A DNA stretch of 64,000 nucleotides, taken from assembly GCA_963556255.1 (NCBI GenBank), contig OY744610.1, positions 14,361,417 through 14,425,416 of the forward strand. The letters are read 5' to 3'. Below are positions 10,905 through 20,886 of the stretch, piece after piece; the first letter of the stretch is position 1, and each line of letters opens with the position of its first letter. The position numbers were made by a program, and so were the translations under genes. The notes beneath the pieces are model-generated. The model was given only the letters and a program-made list of their open reading frames with translations. It did not search any database and was not told the DNA's origin. Origin of the DNA: Allolobophora icterica (Eukaryota > Annelida > Clitellata > Crassiclitellata > Lumbricidae).

Positions 10905-12290
10905 TGAGATGATGACACACCAACACAGTATGCACTCTGATACTCAGGGGCCGCACCAATTTTGGAGACCTTGCAGATTAACCCTTTGGAGGTGAGGTGG
11001 GGTATGACACACCCCACAGCTATTCCACGTTGCGTTTTTTACGGAAAGCGTGGAACCAGCTTGGATAATTTTTGTCTACCTTCGTAAATGTGAAATATGA
11101 ACACTTTAAGACAATATCACGAACTATTGAATGCACAATTTTTACAAATTTTTTGCATATTAAAAAGAAATTATAAATTTTCGTATATATTTTGATTTTA
11201 TCGAATTAAAAAAGTTACGGCGCAGTGCCGAAAAATGAATGGGCGATAATATAAGATATTGAAGCATATAATTTTGCATTGATGCAAAATTGATGCACTA
11301 TTACTGGTATTATTCGTGCGTTTGGTAATCTTTTGAATGAGTACTGAAAAATGCACGTGCAAAGCAAATATTGCCTGGTTATTAGTTCACCTGCTGGCAC
11401 TTCAATAATGATCGAAAACAGTTATTTGTTCGTGATAATCGCCAGTTTAGTTGATAATTAGTTATAATATAATAGTTTAGCTCACACTTAATGTTATGTT
11501 GTTGATATCGCGACTGGCAAGTAAAAAAGTGTATTGGGGTATATCAAACCCCCACCTCACCCCAAACGTTACAATGTTTCACCTCACTTCCAAAGGGTTA
11601 ATGCAGTGAAAACATCTCATCTAGAACAACTTCAGAAACATAATGTCGGCAGGCAAGGTTCATGGGGTCCATTCCTAGTTCCGTTTCCAGATTGATGCAT
11701 ACGCCCTCCCTTGCAACCCGTTTACTCGCTATTGTGTAGAAACACATGACAACGATTCTGTCTTCCAAACCCCAACTTATGATCTCGGCCGAACACGCAT
11801 CTGCCGTCAAGGCAGCAGTCCCGGACTGGAGTCTGGAGATGGACATTAGCTTGTCATACTTACCAGATACCACTATTGGAAAGCCATCAATAACCCTCGT
11901 CCAGTTCCTGTAAAATCTGGCATGATCTTGCCGTCCCAGTGGATAGTAAGGAGAACCTTTGAATTGATCCCTCGTCCTTTCTCACGCTGTACTTTCAGAA
12001 ACTGCCGATTCTCTTCTGTCTTACTTATAGTCATGGCATCTTGATGCGCACTATTAAAGAGATCCTGCAGGAAATCCTTGAAGCATCGCTCTTTCGCTCT
12101 TCAGTTTCAGGCTTTCTTGAAATACATTTCCTGATGTCTTGCCATTCCTTACGAAGCTTATCCCAAACATTATTCTTAGTCCTAGTTGAAATCCCTACTT
12201 TTTCCCAAATTTGAAACACCATAGCGACCGTTTCTTTCACGATGTCATCCAGACTCTGATTCCTTTGTGTGTGGAAATTGAACAACACCT
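10905..12290 (-). pseudogene. decayed coding relic, repetitive family, split by a MITE
   Basis: On the minus strand 12288-12031 encodes LDDIVKETVAMVFQIWEKVG and EWQDIRKCISRKPET. After broken frames, 11873-11602 encodes SWGLEDRIVVMCFYTIASKR and then MNLACRHYVSEVVLDEMF. This order resembles a multi-copy invertebrate family with a CFDTTASN...GAC..LE...ACRHH..E pattern that I recall but cannot name securely. It may be transposon-related with an RNase H-like core. The relic continues beyond the piggyBac MITE at 10978-11601 as CKVSKIGAAPEYQ (about 10975-10935). Several frames are needed to read it, so it is not functional. Confidence 0.5.
10978..11601. mobile_element. piggyBac-type MITE
   Basis: It is flanked by TTAA at 10978-10981 and 11598-11601. 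Its inverted ends read CCCTTTGGAGGTGAGGTGGG on the left and CCCTTTGGAAGTGAGGTG on the right (reverse complement). TTAA target sites and CCC-starting ends define piggyBac. The interior (about 616 bp) has no transposase. It interrupts the coding relic on the minus strand. Confidence 0.75.
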
Positions 12291-12479
12291 TGAGAACATC
12301 TCCCTGTGTATGTAGTTAACCGAAGTAATCTTCATTGCTGTCAATCAACCAAATATCAGTCTTTTTCTAGTCAACGTTGCCACCTCACATGCGAAATGAC
12401 ACATTAATTTAACATAATAATTAATTACTATAAGAAGAAGATCGAAAAAACGAAAATCAGACATCGTGAAATAAAAATT

Positions 12480-12750
12480 ATCGCAATAAGGAACATGGGG
12501 AGACAGTTAAAGCAGAGGGGCCAACATAGGCGAAACTCCTAGATTGTGCCGTGGAAGAGCGCAAACGAGGGACAACCAAAAGGCCGCGAGCCGAAGATCG
12601 CAAGGAAGCCCTCGCAGGCAAGGAAGAAACTGAGTTGCAAAGATTCATTAGGTAATACGTAGCACAGGCAGTGATGCAGTTGCGCTCGAGGTTGAGGGTT
12701 TTAAACTGAATTCCCTGTTGAGCAGGAAGCCAGTGGAGGGAATCAAGGAT
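12480..12750 (-). mobile_element. LINE 3' coding remnant
   Basis: Minus-strand translation gives HWLPAQQGIQFKTLNLER and, further on, SSARGLLVVPRLRS and AQSRSFAYVGPSA. These are the conserved LHWLP...RI.YK and AFAVAGPSAWN blocks near the C-terminus of CR1/L2-like LINE proteins. Frames are broken and it is 5'-truncated. Confidence 0.6.
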
Positions 12751-12904
12751 AAATCAAGGATAATTAAAATTAAATATAGGGCCTACATTCAGACGATGTC
12801 ATGTATATATTCCTAATTATATTAGCCTGCCTATAATGCTTACATACATTCATACACACAAGACCCATTCTTTAATCGCATACAAACAAAGAAAATCAAA
12901 TATA

Positions 12905-13580
12905 AGCCACGTAAGCTGTTGTCTCATCCAATGTATTCTCGTGACTCTTCTAGCGCCTTTTTCATTATACACAAGGGTCAATGGATGGTCGATTCAAGTG
13001 AGATCGTAGTCTGAATAGTAAAGCGTTGGATAAGTCGAAATCCTACAGGTCAGAGACCCCAGGAGTCAGGCTACTGTGGGTCAACAAAGAAAACGCAGCT
13101 GAGCGTAATAAATAGCAACGCCAAATTAAATTTGTCATCATGAAGGTTGGTGGACATGTAGAGGGAATGCCAGTGCCATACATTGCACTAGGGGCCTACA
13201 TGTAAGATTCGAAGGAAAAAAACAACGGCAGACCAAGACTTTACTTGGATTAACACTAAGGGGAGCAATATACTTGACAAATGACCGAGGACAATGGAGA
13301 TCGTTTCTTTTTACACATCAACGCTAAATGGCTGGAGTCAGGAACTGATGAAGATGATGAAGGTTGGATGAGTCTAGAGCCTAAATACACATCAGCCCAA
13401 AATGTTTGCATTAGTATTATCGGCCAACAGTCTTGGCTAGCGATGCATCGCTAGGCATGTAATTGGATGCGCCCCTATATTTGTAAGTTGTTGTATTGCA
13501 CTTCGAGTGTGTGACTTTCGAGGAAACACAAGAGAATCCTGGAAGAAAATTCAACATATTTAACAGTAAGAACAAATTCT
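12905..13580 (+). mobile_element. RTE-like LINE 3' fragment
   Basis: About 13,140-13,400 retains GGHVEGMP, then NGRPRLYLD and TEDNGDRF. These are decayed versions of the GHV.RMP ... GRPR..W ... DR..WR order at the end of RTE-type proteins. The whole segment, including 3' sequence to about 13,580, reappears inverted at about 55,080-55,770, which supports a mobile origin. It is not intact in any frame. Confidence 0.55.
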
Positions 13581-14597
13581 ATTAATTTTACAACGAATGA
13601 AGACATTCTCCCTATAATAATAGCATCTACATATGTAGAGAGGATAGTTGCATTTGACTTCTAGGTTTATGCCTTGGACTCGAACGCAAGAGACTTAGGG
13701 AAATCGATTCAAACACATACTTAGAGCGATAAGAACAACTTCTATTTATGAGTGCACAGATTTACGTACAAAATCTTAAAATGCTTTCAAACTTGGTCTA
13801 TGTGTGCGTTTTATTAGCCCTACCATAATTTATTTTATATAGTTACCCAAATTCTGAGATAGAAGCAATGCGGATACGTGCGCAGACAGAACAACGAGAG
13901 AAGTGACTAATTTCTTATATTTTCCACACTTTAACTTAGAAACGCATCTGTTCCATCTTACTTATCTTGTAGTTTGTATGTCTCATCAGATTTCGACCTC
14001 CTTGCTTTAATGGAATAAAGTATTCTGGCAACAATTTCATCTTAAGCAACCACTGATTGACTTTATGCATTTTAATTATGGAGTTTTAGAAGTTATTAGC
14101 ATAGACAGACTTATTCCAGTAATTGGCATGTTTCTTTAAAGAATATGTATAAAATATTCAACGGCAACATCTTCGCTTGGAAAATGACACTTTCTATTCC
14201 AATTTTTCACTGAACAAGTTAAGCGTTCTCACAATTTTTGTGGGCTTAATATAAGCTTATCTTCATGCGAGCCACCTTTCCATTCGTGGTGATAGTTTTC
14301 GCTTTCGTATATATTTAGTCACTAAAGTATTTGCCCGTCATAATATGACGGCAGCGTTTATAGGTCTATATGTATCGTTGGTTCAAATGCTCTGATCGCC
14401 GTCGTCCACACGGCAGTACTGACGTCACAAACGGTTTCCGTGTTCACAATAGATTCCAGAGGGTCCTCCGACAGAAACATGCTTTATGGATATTATATGT
14501 ATGATGATTTTCTAGGGGTACGGATTCCACAAAACTACCACGATTTGCGTTGAGGTACCGCCCCTCCATTCTAGATAGAGTAAATAAAGAATGCACA
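13581..14597. other. unassigned AT-rich sequence
   Basis: No supported coding frame, element end or tandem repeat is visible before the piggyBac element. Confidence 0.3.
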
Positions 14598-14959
14598 TTA
14601 ACCCTCCTTCGGATGTGGGGTCAAAAATGACCCGAGATTGCATTTTAAAACCATGTATTGATGTTACAACTTAGATGGCTAATGTGATTTTTCAGGAGAA
14701 TTATTGTAAACTTTTTTATGTACAGGTTGCCGCCACGTATTCCAGTTGAGTGGGGATGCGAATTTTAGACGGACAAAAATTACATGACATTATTTTATTA
14801 CACATAAAGTCCTGGGTTCATTTTTGACCCCATTACTGATTATTGGTGTTTCTTTCTCATGAGACAGTATTAAGTTGCACACAACCCACAATATTACATT
14901 CTTATTTATTGTTCCTATTTACGCAACGCTCAAGGTGCAATGATTCCAGGACTGTTCCT

Positions 14960-15990
14960 CACAATTGACGATTGACTCGCTCCATTTCGAGGTCGGTGCA
15001 AATTTGTACAATACATGCCGTCAGAGCCGGCAAATACAGCGTAAAGCTGTGGATATGCTGCGATGCTGAAACCAGGTACGTGTACTTACAATACCAGCAT
15101 ATATTGCGGCAAAGAAAGCACCGATGCAGCTCCAATCAAAGACGTTGTCCGCCAGCTAATACAACCTCTTGAACGTGAAGGTCGCAACATTACCGCTGAT
15201 AACTTTTACACCTCGATGGCCCTAGCTAGATATGTTCTGAAGACAGAGAAAGCGACTTTGGTTGGTACTATTCTTACTAATCGAGTAGAGTTGTCCAAAG
15301 AATGTGACTCCCACAGGACGCGAGTTGTATTCATCCATAGTCGGGTTCAATGAGACCGGCGACTCGTCAATGTTTTCTTACAAGTGTAAGAAAGACAAAC
15401 TTAAGTGACCGTCGTCTTTGTCGACTATACACATCTCCACTGGGACTGTCGGCATAGAATCAAGGAAACTTTTGGGTATCATAAACTTCTACAACAAGAC
15501 CAAAGTTGGAGTTGATTGCGCTGACCAGATGATAGAAACTGTCAGCACGAAGTTCTCAATCAGACATTGGCAGGTATTGCTGTTCTGCAACCTACTGGGT
15601 ATTGCGGTACTTAACGCTTACGTCCTCCATGAGAAATTGAAGGTGGACAAAGCTCCACTGGGAAAGCGTAGTCTCTTCTTGAAGAAACTAGGACACTGGG
15701 AAAGCGTAGTCTCTTCTTGAAGAAACTAGGACAAGATCTTTGCCAAGAGTTACAGGAACAGCAGCGATCTGATGCAACGCATCGTGGTCTTTCGTGGACT
15801 GTTTAGAGCACGACTATTAGACGACTGTCAGGAACCTCCAAGGAAACTAGGTCGCTGCCAAGTTTGCCCAGACAGACGGACAATAAACCCACGGCTGCGT
15901 GCAAGGCATGTCGTAAGAATGTGTCACCTGTCCACTGCCAGATCTTCTGTCAGACATGTATTTCTGCTGATTGATGAAATACTTTCCTAG
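14960..15990 (+). pseudogene. piggyBac transposase remnant
   Basis: Read across three frames, it gives RGRCKFVQYMPSEPA, KLWICCDAETRY, REGRNITADNFYTSMALARY, KVGVDCADQMIETVS and WQVLLFCNLLGIAVLNAY. A Cys-rich C-terminal patch starts at GRCQVCPDRR. The motifs match the piggyBac order, and the three catalytic Asp positions (CDA, TADNF and GVDCADQ) are all still present. Frameshifts near 15,040-15,070 and 15,330-15,420 break the protein. A near-exact tandem duplication of about 42 bp (gggaaagcgtagtctcttc) lies around 15,659-15,732. Confidence 0.75.
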
Positions 15991-16149
15991 GCTCTTATCA
16001 GTCTCAATGTTCATTTTAGCATCATTCCATTGTATTGCGGGCGCTATACATTGGTGTAAGAACAGTATTACAAGCCTATATTTGTATGTGCCGTCATGAC
16101 ATCATGACGTGACGTCATGCCATGAGGTCACGCTATGAGAAAGTACAAC

Positions 16150-16850
16150 AAAAAATGACATGTTAATTTTAATATTGACCATCTCATGCAATTCTTGTGC
16201 TAAAAACAGTAATACAATCAGTGAAAAAATGGACCATGTATCAGAGTGGGCCAAGAGCTGCAATCTGAGCCTTAATCAAAGCAAGACCCAGGAGATGGTA
16301 GTTCGTCGTCCAGGGAGAGGGCAGGAGGACGCACCTGCAGAGGTGTCGGGACTTCGGCGGGTCCAGAGTATGAAGATTCTGGGAGCTGTTATGAATGAAA
16401 AACTAAGTTTTTGCGTCCAAGCAAGACAGTCGATGTATGCTCTGCGTATCATGACAGCGCACGGCCTGCGCTCCCCAAGTTTGCATGATGTAGTAAAAAT
16501 GACTACATTAGCCCGTATGTTATACGCGTCCCCGGCTTGGTGAGGCTTCGCCGGTCAACAGGAGCGGGATAGGCTTCAGTCCGTGTTAGACCGTCTGGTG
16601 CGTCTGCATTATCTCCCTGAGGATAGCCCCACCTTCGAGCAATTATGTAGCCTTGCAGACGGGGGTCTCTTCGCAGCGGTACTGCATGACGAGGGCCATG
16701 TGCTGAACCATCATCTCCCACCGCTGAGGCCACAGCACTATTCCATGAGGCAAAGACTGCATGATCGATTAATAGCCAGGGCGGACAATTTAATGAGGAA
16801 AACATTTCTTACAAGAATGCTTTATTTTGTATAAACTATTATGTAAACGA
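16150..16850 (+). mobile_element. LINE fragment inside the piggyBac element
   Basis: 16,160-16,543 encodes HVSEWAKSCNLSLNQSKTQE and TTLARMLYASPAW, then a stop, then (16,583-16,834) LHYLPEDSPTFEQLCSLADG. This is the post-palm part of a jockey/CR1-superfamily reverse transcriptase. It is the same family as the longer minus-strand copy at 42,296-43,633 (HWAKTCNLKLNSSKTYE, ILYASPAWWGF, YLPEDSPSIEQHCRLAD). Confidence 0.7.
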
Positions 16851-17006
16851 AAGTGCGGTATAAGCAGTTCTTACTAATAAGGAATATATTTAGGCTACTT
16901 TAGTTTACTTACTTATTTTATTCGAATTACATGATAATTACTATGGGGGTCAAAATTGACCCCGCGCCCTTAGTTGTGTAGTTTTTTCCGCCCGACAGAC
17001 GGTTAA

Positions 17007-17300
17007 ATTTAGTATGAGTCTGGCATTCTCCCGTGAATTAATCAAACAATTATTTTTACACGAATGAGCATAGTGTTATACGGTAGCTAAGTGAGTTGAG
17101 TTCGACACTGAGTTTTTCCGGAGACGGTTACCCTATGTAAGGAGATTTACGCATCGACCTCAGTTGATGCTTTGGCATTAGATAGCGGCGCTCAGTGAAT
17201 ACAGAAGCATTAATAGGCCTAATACTTGATCATGTTGACGACGACTGCAGTAATGATGGTTATTATGATGCTTGATGATTTGTTCTGCTTCTGTTTGCAG
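17007..17300 (+). other. 5' intron and flank of the Mab-21-like gene
   Basis: The sequence ends in a splice acceptor, ctgtttgcag, at 17,299-17,300. From about 17,150 on it is similar to the sequence upstream of the inverted paralog (about 46,990 down to 46,834), including a cagttgatg block and a tgatcatg.tgacgacgact block. The duplicated unit therefore includes intron sequence. The untranslated first exon was not located. Confidence 0.5.
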
Positions 17301-17302
17301 GA

Positions 17303-20116
17303 ATGGACGAGAGTGTGTCGGAATTCATCGTCTGTACATGTCGAATGCTTCCAAAATCCAAGACTAACTTTTTTGATTCCATATATCTACAAGCATCCAT
17401 CCATTTGAAAGTTTATACAATTTTATGTGGCAGCTTTGCCGAGTTCTTCATTCAACCGCTACGTAAATGCATCGACGACATTGATTGCTTTTGGATAAAA
17501 CCACATTTATTAGCCTTTAAAGATGAAAAGCCAGTATTGCCGCATGATGTCCGTCATATTGCTGATGCAATAGACTGTTTCTTGATGGAACCATACCCGG
17601 ATTATCCAGCTTTTGTACGACTTCGGCTATTGGGACAAATGAGGTACAACTGCCAACGACAAACCTTTGAATTTATTCAGGCTAACGTCTCGAAATTTTT
17701 TAAAACAACCGAAGTAGATCGAAGTGATGCAGAAACAATTCGTGGAAGATGCTACAAGGTTGGTCCAGCGGAAAGGCTTCTTTATGAAGCAGGACCACTT
17801 TCAACTGATATCGTTGATACCATTTGGTGTCCAAAATGGCCAAACGAGGCAAACGATTGGCCAAAACGACAAAGGAAGTATGGTTGGCCGACGGATGCCG
17901 TCATCCACGAGGTAGTACAGAATGGTTGCTATGTTGTATTTGCAAAACATCCTGCGTGCAGAAATGATATACACCAGTGCAGGCTGTCATTTTCAGTTGC
18001 GGAAGTCATTTTACTCCAGAGTTGGACTCCAGTTCAGCAGATTGTCTACCACATGATGAGATTCTTTGCTAAAAGAGAACTAATCAGGAAAGATTGTCCA
18101 AAGGAAGATGAAGTTCTCTGTACATACCATTTTAAAACACTGATGCTGTGGTCTTGCGAACAGAAATCGCCCGATTGGTGGAATTCCTTTTCTCTTATTA
18201 AAATATGCTGCAATTTATTTGAAAAACTTTCAACATGGCTTAAAGAGACAAGATGTCCAAACTATTTTGTACCTCAAGCAAATTTGTTTTATGAACACTT
18301 TAATCGGAAAATCGTTGATGAAACTTCTAAGAAGTTGATTTATTTTTACGATTGCGAAATTCTGAGCCTCTGGTTTGTAGAGCATTATATGCGGGGAAGG
18401 TCTCTTGGTGTATTTGATGCAAAATACACTCATTACGTCGTAAGCTGTGTCTATGACCGTATATTGCAAACTTGTGAAGCCATGAACACTGATAAACCAA
18501 AAGCTATCGACGCCTATTTTTTGATGATGTTCCCGCTTGATGTTGCAAATGCACAGGGCACAGTAAAGAATGGATTCGAATCGTCATATCTCGATATTTG
18601 GAAGTATTTTTTGAGAATTGAGCATGAAGTCGATTATCGCCCATTCGCAGATATTGAATCATGCTATTGGCTTTATGGTTCAGTGCTGCGTATATTGCAC
18701 GCTGCCAGTTTATTAGACTCTAAAGAAATGCACTATGACAGCAGGTGGTTTTTTGAAGCTATCAGACAAGTTTTGAATAAACCAATACGTTTTAGATCCA
18801 AGCACCACAACTTACGAAGACCATTAAACACTGGTATTAGCAGAAGCCAAGTATATTTCATAAGAGCTCAGAATCTGATGGAAAATATGACAAGATCAAA
18901 TGATGATCTGGAATTTCAAGTTCTGTCTGAATTATCAAAGGGACTTCTCAGGAAAGCTTTGGAATGTGAGGACTATAAAACAAGTACCATCGTCAGGGCT
19001 ACTTTGGCCTACATGGCGGCTCTTCATTACGCCGCAGCAGAATATCAAATTGTTATAGACCTTTGCTCGAGAGTGATCATGAATGAAGAGCCTGAGAAAG
19101 AGGATACAGAAACATTAAATGCTGGTTGTTTGTTGTATATTGAAGACATTACTAAGGTAATTGGATTTTATTTGATTTTCAGGAAGAATAAAGACGCTTA
19201 CTTGCATTACACTAGGAGGCTGTTTTTTCTAGATCTCCGTCTTACAACAAAGGTATTTGCTCATTATTTAACAATCTCGTCAATTGAAAGAACAGATGAA
19301 GCTATTGAAGCTGATAACATTTTTCAAAATCCAGCATTTCCGTTGGATGCAATTTTATTGACTGTTGCAAATTGGAAATCTTCACAAATATTAAAGAAAA
19401 GAAAAAATATTTTACGCATTTATCAAAGAATCGATCCAATCAATAAAATAGAAGTGACCAAGGAAAGCTATTTGCCAAATGATGACGATATTGTTCTATT
19501 GCTCAAGCAATATTCCTTATGTACTTTGACATCATTTTACAATGCCATCTGCAAAGACTTTGAGATTGACTGCAATACAGTTGATTGCTACCGTGCGGCT
19601 TTTCTATACGAGTGTCGTAAATTTCCCGAAGTCTTGCATTTGTGTGAAGGAATTCTCAATGAACCTGATTTGCCGACCGATTTGAAGGAACTTGCAGTTG
19701 CTAATGTATTGGTGGTACCACCTCTTGACTCTTATTTCGACAGAGATATCCGATGTTTGCTTGGACTTCACATACTTTTTTGCTATCTATCGCATTCTTA
19801 TGAAGGTTTGGGGGAAATAGAAATCGGTGAAATGTCGATGTTCCAGAAAATTTTCTCCCGAGAGATTTACTTTGGAAAGCAATTACTTTCAAGTGTTCTT
19901 AGAGGACCTTACAGTGTGAAAAAACATTACTTTCTTGGAAGGCATTTCTTTGGAAGATATTTGAAAGTGAGATGCCTCATGGATTGTAATCACTCACTCT
20001 CAGAAGTGATGTTCGAATTTAAGAAAATCAGAGCTTGTCTTCCTTTTGAGCACATTATTCGTTGCTTTCTTGAACATAAACTCGGCAACTTTAGAAAGTT
20101 GTTGATGCAAAATTAG
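17303..20116 (+). CDS. Mab-21/cGAS-like nucleotidyltransferase with helical C-terminus
   Basis: One intact exon encodes 937 residues. Residues about 30-370 form a Mab-21 domain, the fold of cGAS and cGAS-like receptors. A nucleotide-binding turn CGS (42-44) is followed by metal-ligand candidates D59-x-D61 (DDIDCF). A third acidic residue (D169, STDIVDTIWC) precedes the family stretch W-P-x-x-A-x-x-W...R-R-K-Y-G-W-P (179-202). Then come CRLSFSVAEVILLQSWTP and CPNYFVPQANLF. The remaining ~550 residues look all-helical, with two TPR-like hairpins (LAYMAALHYAAAEYQ and FLYECRKFPEVLHLCEGIL). The start is fixed by a splice acceptor 2 nt upstream and by the same arrangement in its paralog. No signal peptide or membrane helix is evident, so a cytosolic protein is likely. 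Family members synthesise cyclic dinucleotides or sense nucleic acids; activity here is inference. An aataaa lies at 20,555. Confidence 0.85.
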   Translation: MDESVSEFIVCTCRMLPKSKTNFFDSIYLQASIHLKVYTILCGSFAEFFIQPLRKCIDDIDCFWIKPHLLAFKDEKPVLPHDVRHIADAIDCFLMEPYPDYPAFVRLRLLGQMRYNCQRQTFEFIQANVSKFFKTTEVDRSDAETIRGRCYKVGPAERLLYEAGPLSTDIVDTIWCPKWPNEANDWPKRQRKYGWPTDAVIHEVVQNGCYVVFAKHPACRNDIHQCRLSFSVAEVILLQSWTPVQQIVYHMMRFFAKRELIRKDCPKEDEVLCTYHFKTLMLWSCEQKSPDWWNSFSLIKICCNLFEKLSTWLKETRCPNYFVPQANLFYEHFNRKIVDETSKKLIYFYDCEILSLWFVEHYMRGRSLGVFDAKYTHYVVSCVYDRILQTCEAMNTDKPKAIDAYFLMMFPLDVANAQGTVKNGFESSYLDIWKYFLRIEHEVDYRPFADIESCYWLYGSVLRILHAASLLDSKEMHYDSRWFFEAIRQVLNKPIRFRSKHHNLRRPLNTGISRSQVYFIRAQNLMENMTRSNDDLEFQVLSELSKGLLRKALECEDYKTSTIVRATLAYMAALHYAAAEYQIVIDLCSRVIMNEEPEKEDTETLNAGCLLYIEDITKVIGFYLIFRKNKDAYLHYTRRLFFLDLRLTTKVFAHYLTISSIERTDEAIEADNIFQNPAFPLDAILLTVANWKSSQILKKRKNILRIYQRIDPINKIEVTKESYLPNDDDIVLLLKQYSLCTLTSFYNAICKDFEIDCNTVDCYRAAFLYECRKFPEVLHLCEGILNEPDLPTDLKELAVANVLVVPPLDSYFDRDIRCLLGLHILFCYLSHSYEGLGEIEIGEMSMFQKIFSREIYFGKQLLSSVLRGPYSVKKHYFLGRHFFGRYLKVRCLMDCNHSLSEVMFEFKKIRACLPFEHIIRCFLEHKLGNFRKLLMQN

Positions 20117-20373
20117 TTGTTCAGGCTAAATTATGACTTAATTCAGACAAAGTGATATTTGTAAAATTATGATGTAAAAGTATAAAAATTAAGCGTCATT
20201 GCTTAGGTACCAAAATACAAAATTTTAGCATTTTATTTCTTATTTTAACAGTGTGCCGCGTATAACGAAAGCCTCGATGCCGGTTTGTGCAGTACAGATT
20301 TCCGTTTGTACTGCACAAATCGTATGCATGGGAATGATGATGTTCATATAGGCCTAAGTTCCCAAAAAACTAA

Positions 20374-20413
<40 letters not shown>

Positions 20414-20880
20414 AAATATGGCATATAAAGTTTTGATTTCACAGTTTAGGACAGTATTGAATACGTGAATCCAACTCGGCAACTTTAGAAAGTCTTTGAA
20501 CTTTGTCAATGTTCTAATTTTGCTTTAACATGGTTATCTGCAAAAATGTTTAAAAATAAAAAGTATCAGTTCTAATTCTTTACTAGACATCAGCTCGCAG
20601 TTAATTTATTGCAACTTAACTAATTATAGGCCTACTGTATTCCAGTTAGCAAAATCCAAAGACATCATTTTAACAGCATGTGTTATTTTCAAACTCATCC
20701 TAAGCAGTGTAGTTATGATGCATACGGACGATTGGTCGAATCGTTTAAATGAAGGAAGCTTTTGGCTGTCAGATAACTCTTCAAAACCGAAGTTTAATGT
20801 CGCTAGTAATAGGATTTCTGGGTGCCTTATGTTCGTGGCTTTGCGATTTACCATCTAAAGAGGTAAGGGTATCGCATTTA
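20117..20880 (+). other. 3' flank of the Mab-21-like gene
   Basis: About 20,117-20,215 is similar to the 3' flank of the inverted paralog (ggctaaa, gatatttg, attaagcgtcat blocks). A hairpin lies at 20,284-20,319 and a TA microsatellite at about 20,378-20,411. A 21-bp exact copy of the end of the coding sequence, aactcggcaactttagaaag plus t, lies near 20,472-20,492. A candidate polyadenylation signal aataaa is at 20,555-20,560. Confidence 0.55.
20284..20319 (+). other. perfect 13-bp stem-loop downstream of the gene
   Basis: Arms tttgtgcagtaca (20,284-20,296) and tgtactgcacaaa (20,307-20,319) are exact reverse complements around a 10-base loop, 168 bp after the stop codon. It could lie in the 3' untranslated region. 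No function is evident. Confidence 0.7.
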
Positions 20881-20886
20881 TTAAGG

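Larger units (their letters stand above)
14598..17006 (+). mobile_element. decayed piggyBac element
   Basis: TTAA sites lie at 14598-14601 and 17003-17006. The left end starts CCCTCCTTCGGATG and the right end, reverse-complemented, CCGTCTGTCGGGCGG. Both have a nearby ggggtca...tgacccc inner repeat (about 14,620, 14,812 and 16,945). The interior carries a broken piggyBac transposase (14,960-15,990) and a LINE fragment (about 16,150-16,850) that landed in its 3' part. Confidence 0.75.

Noticed and set aside
18230..18469. Minus-strand frame inside the cGAS-like gene
   Set aside because: It is the antisense shadow of a strongly coding exon.
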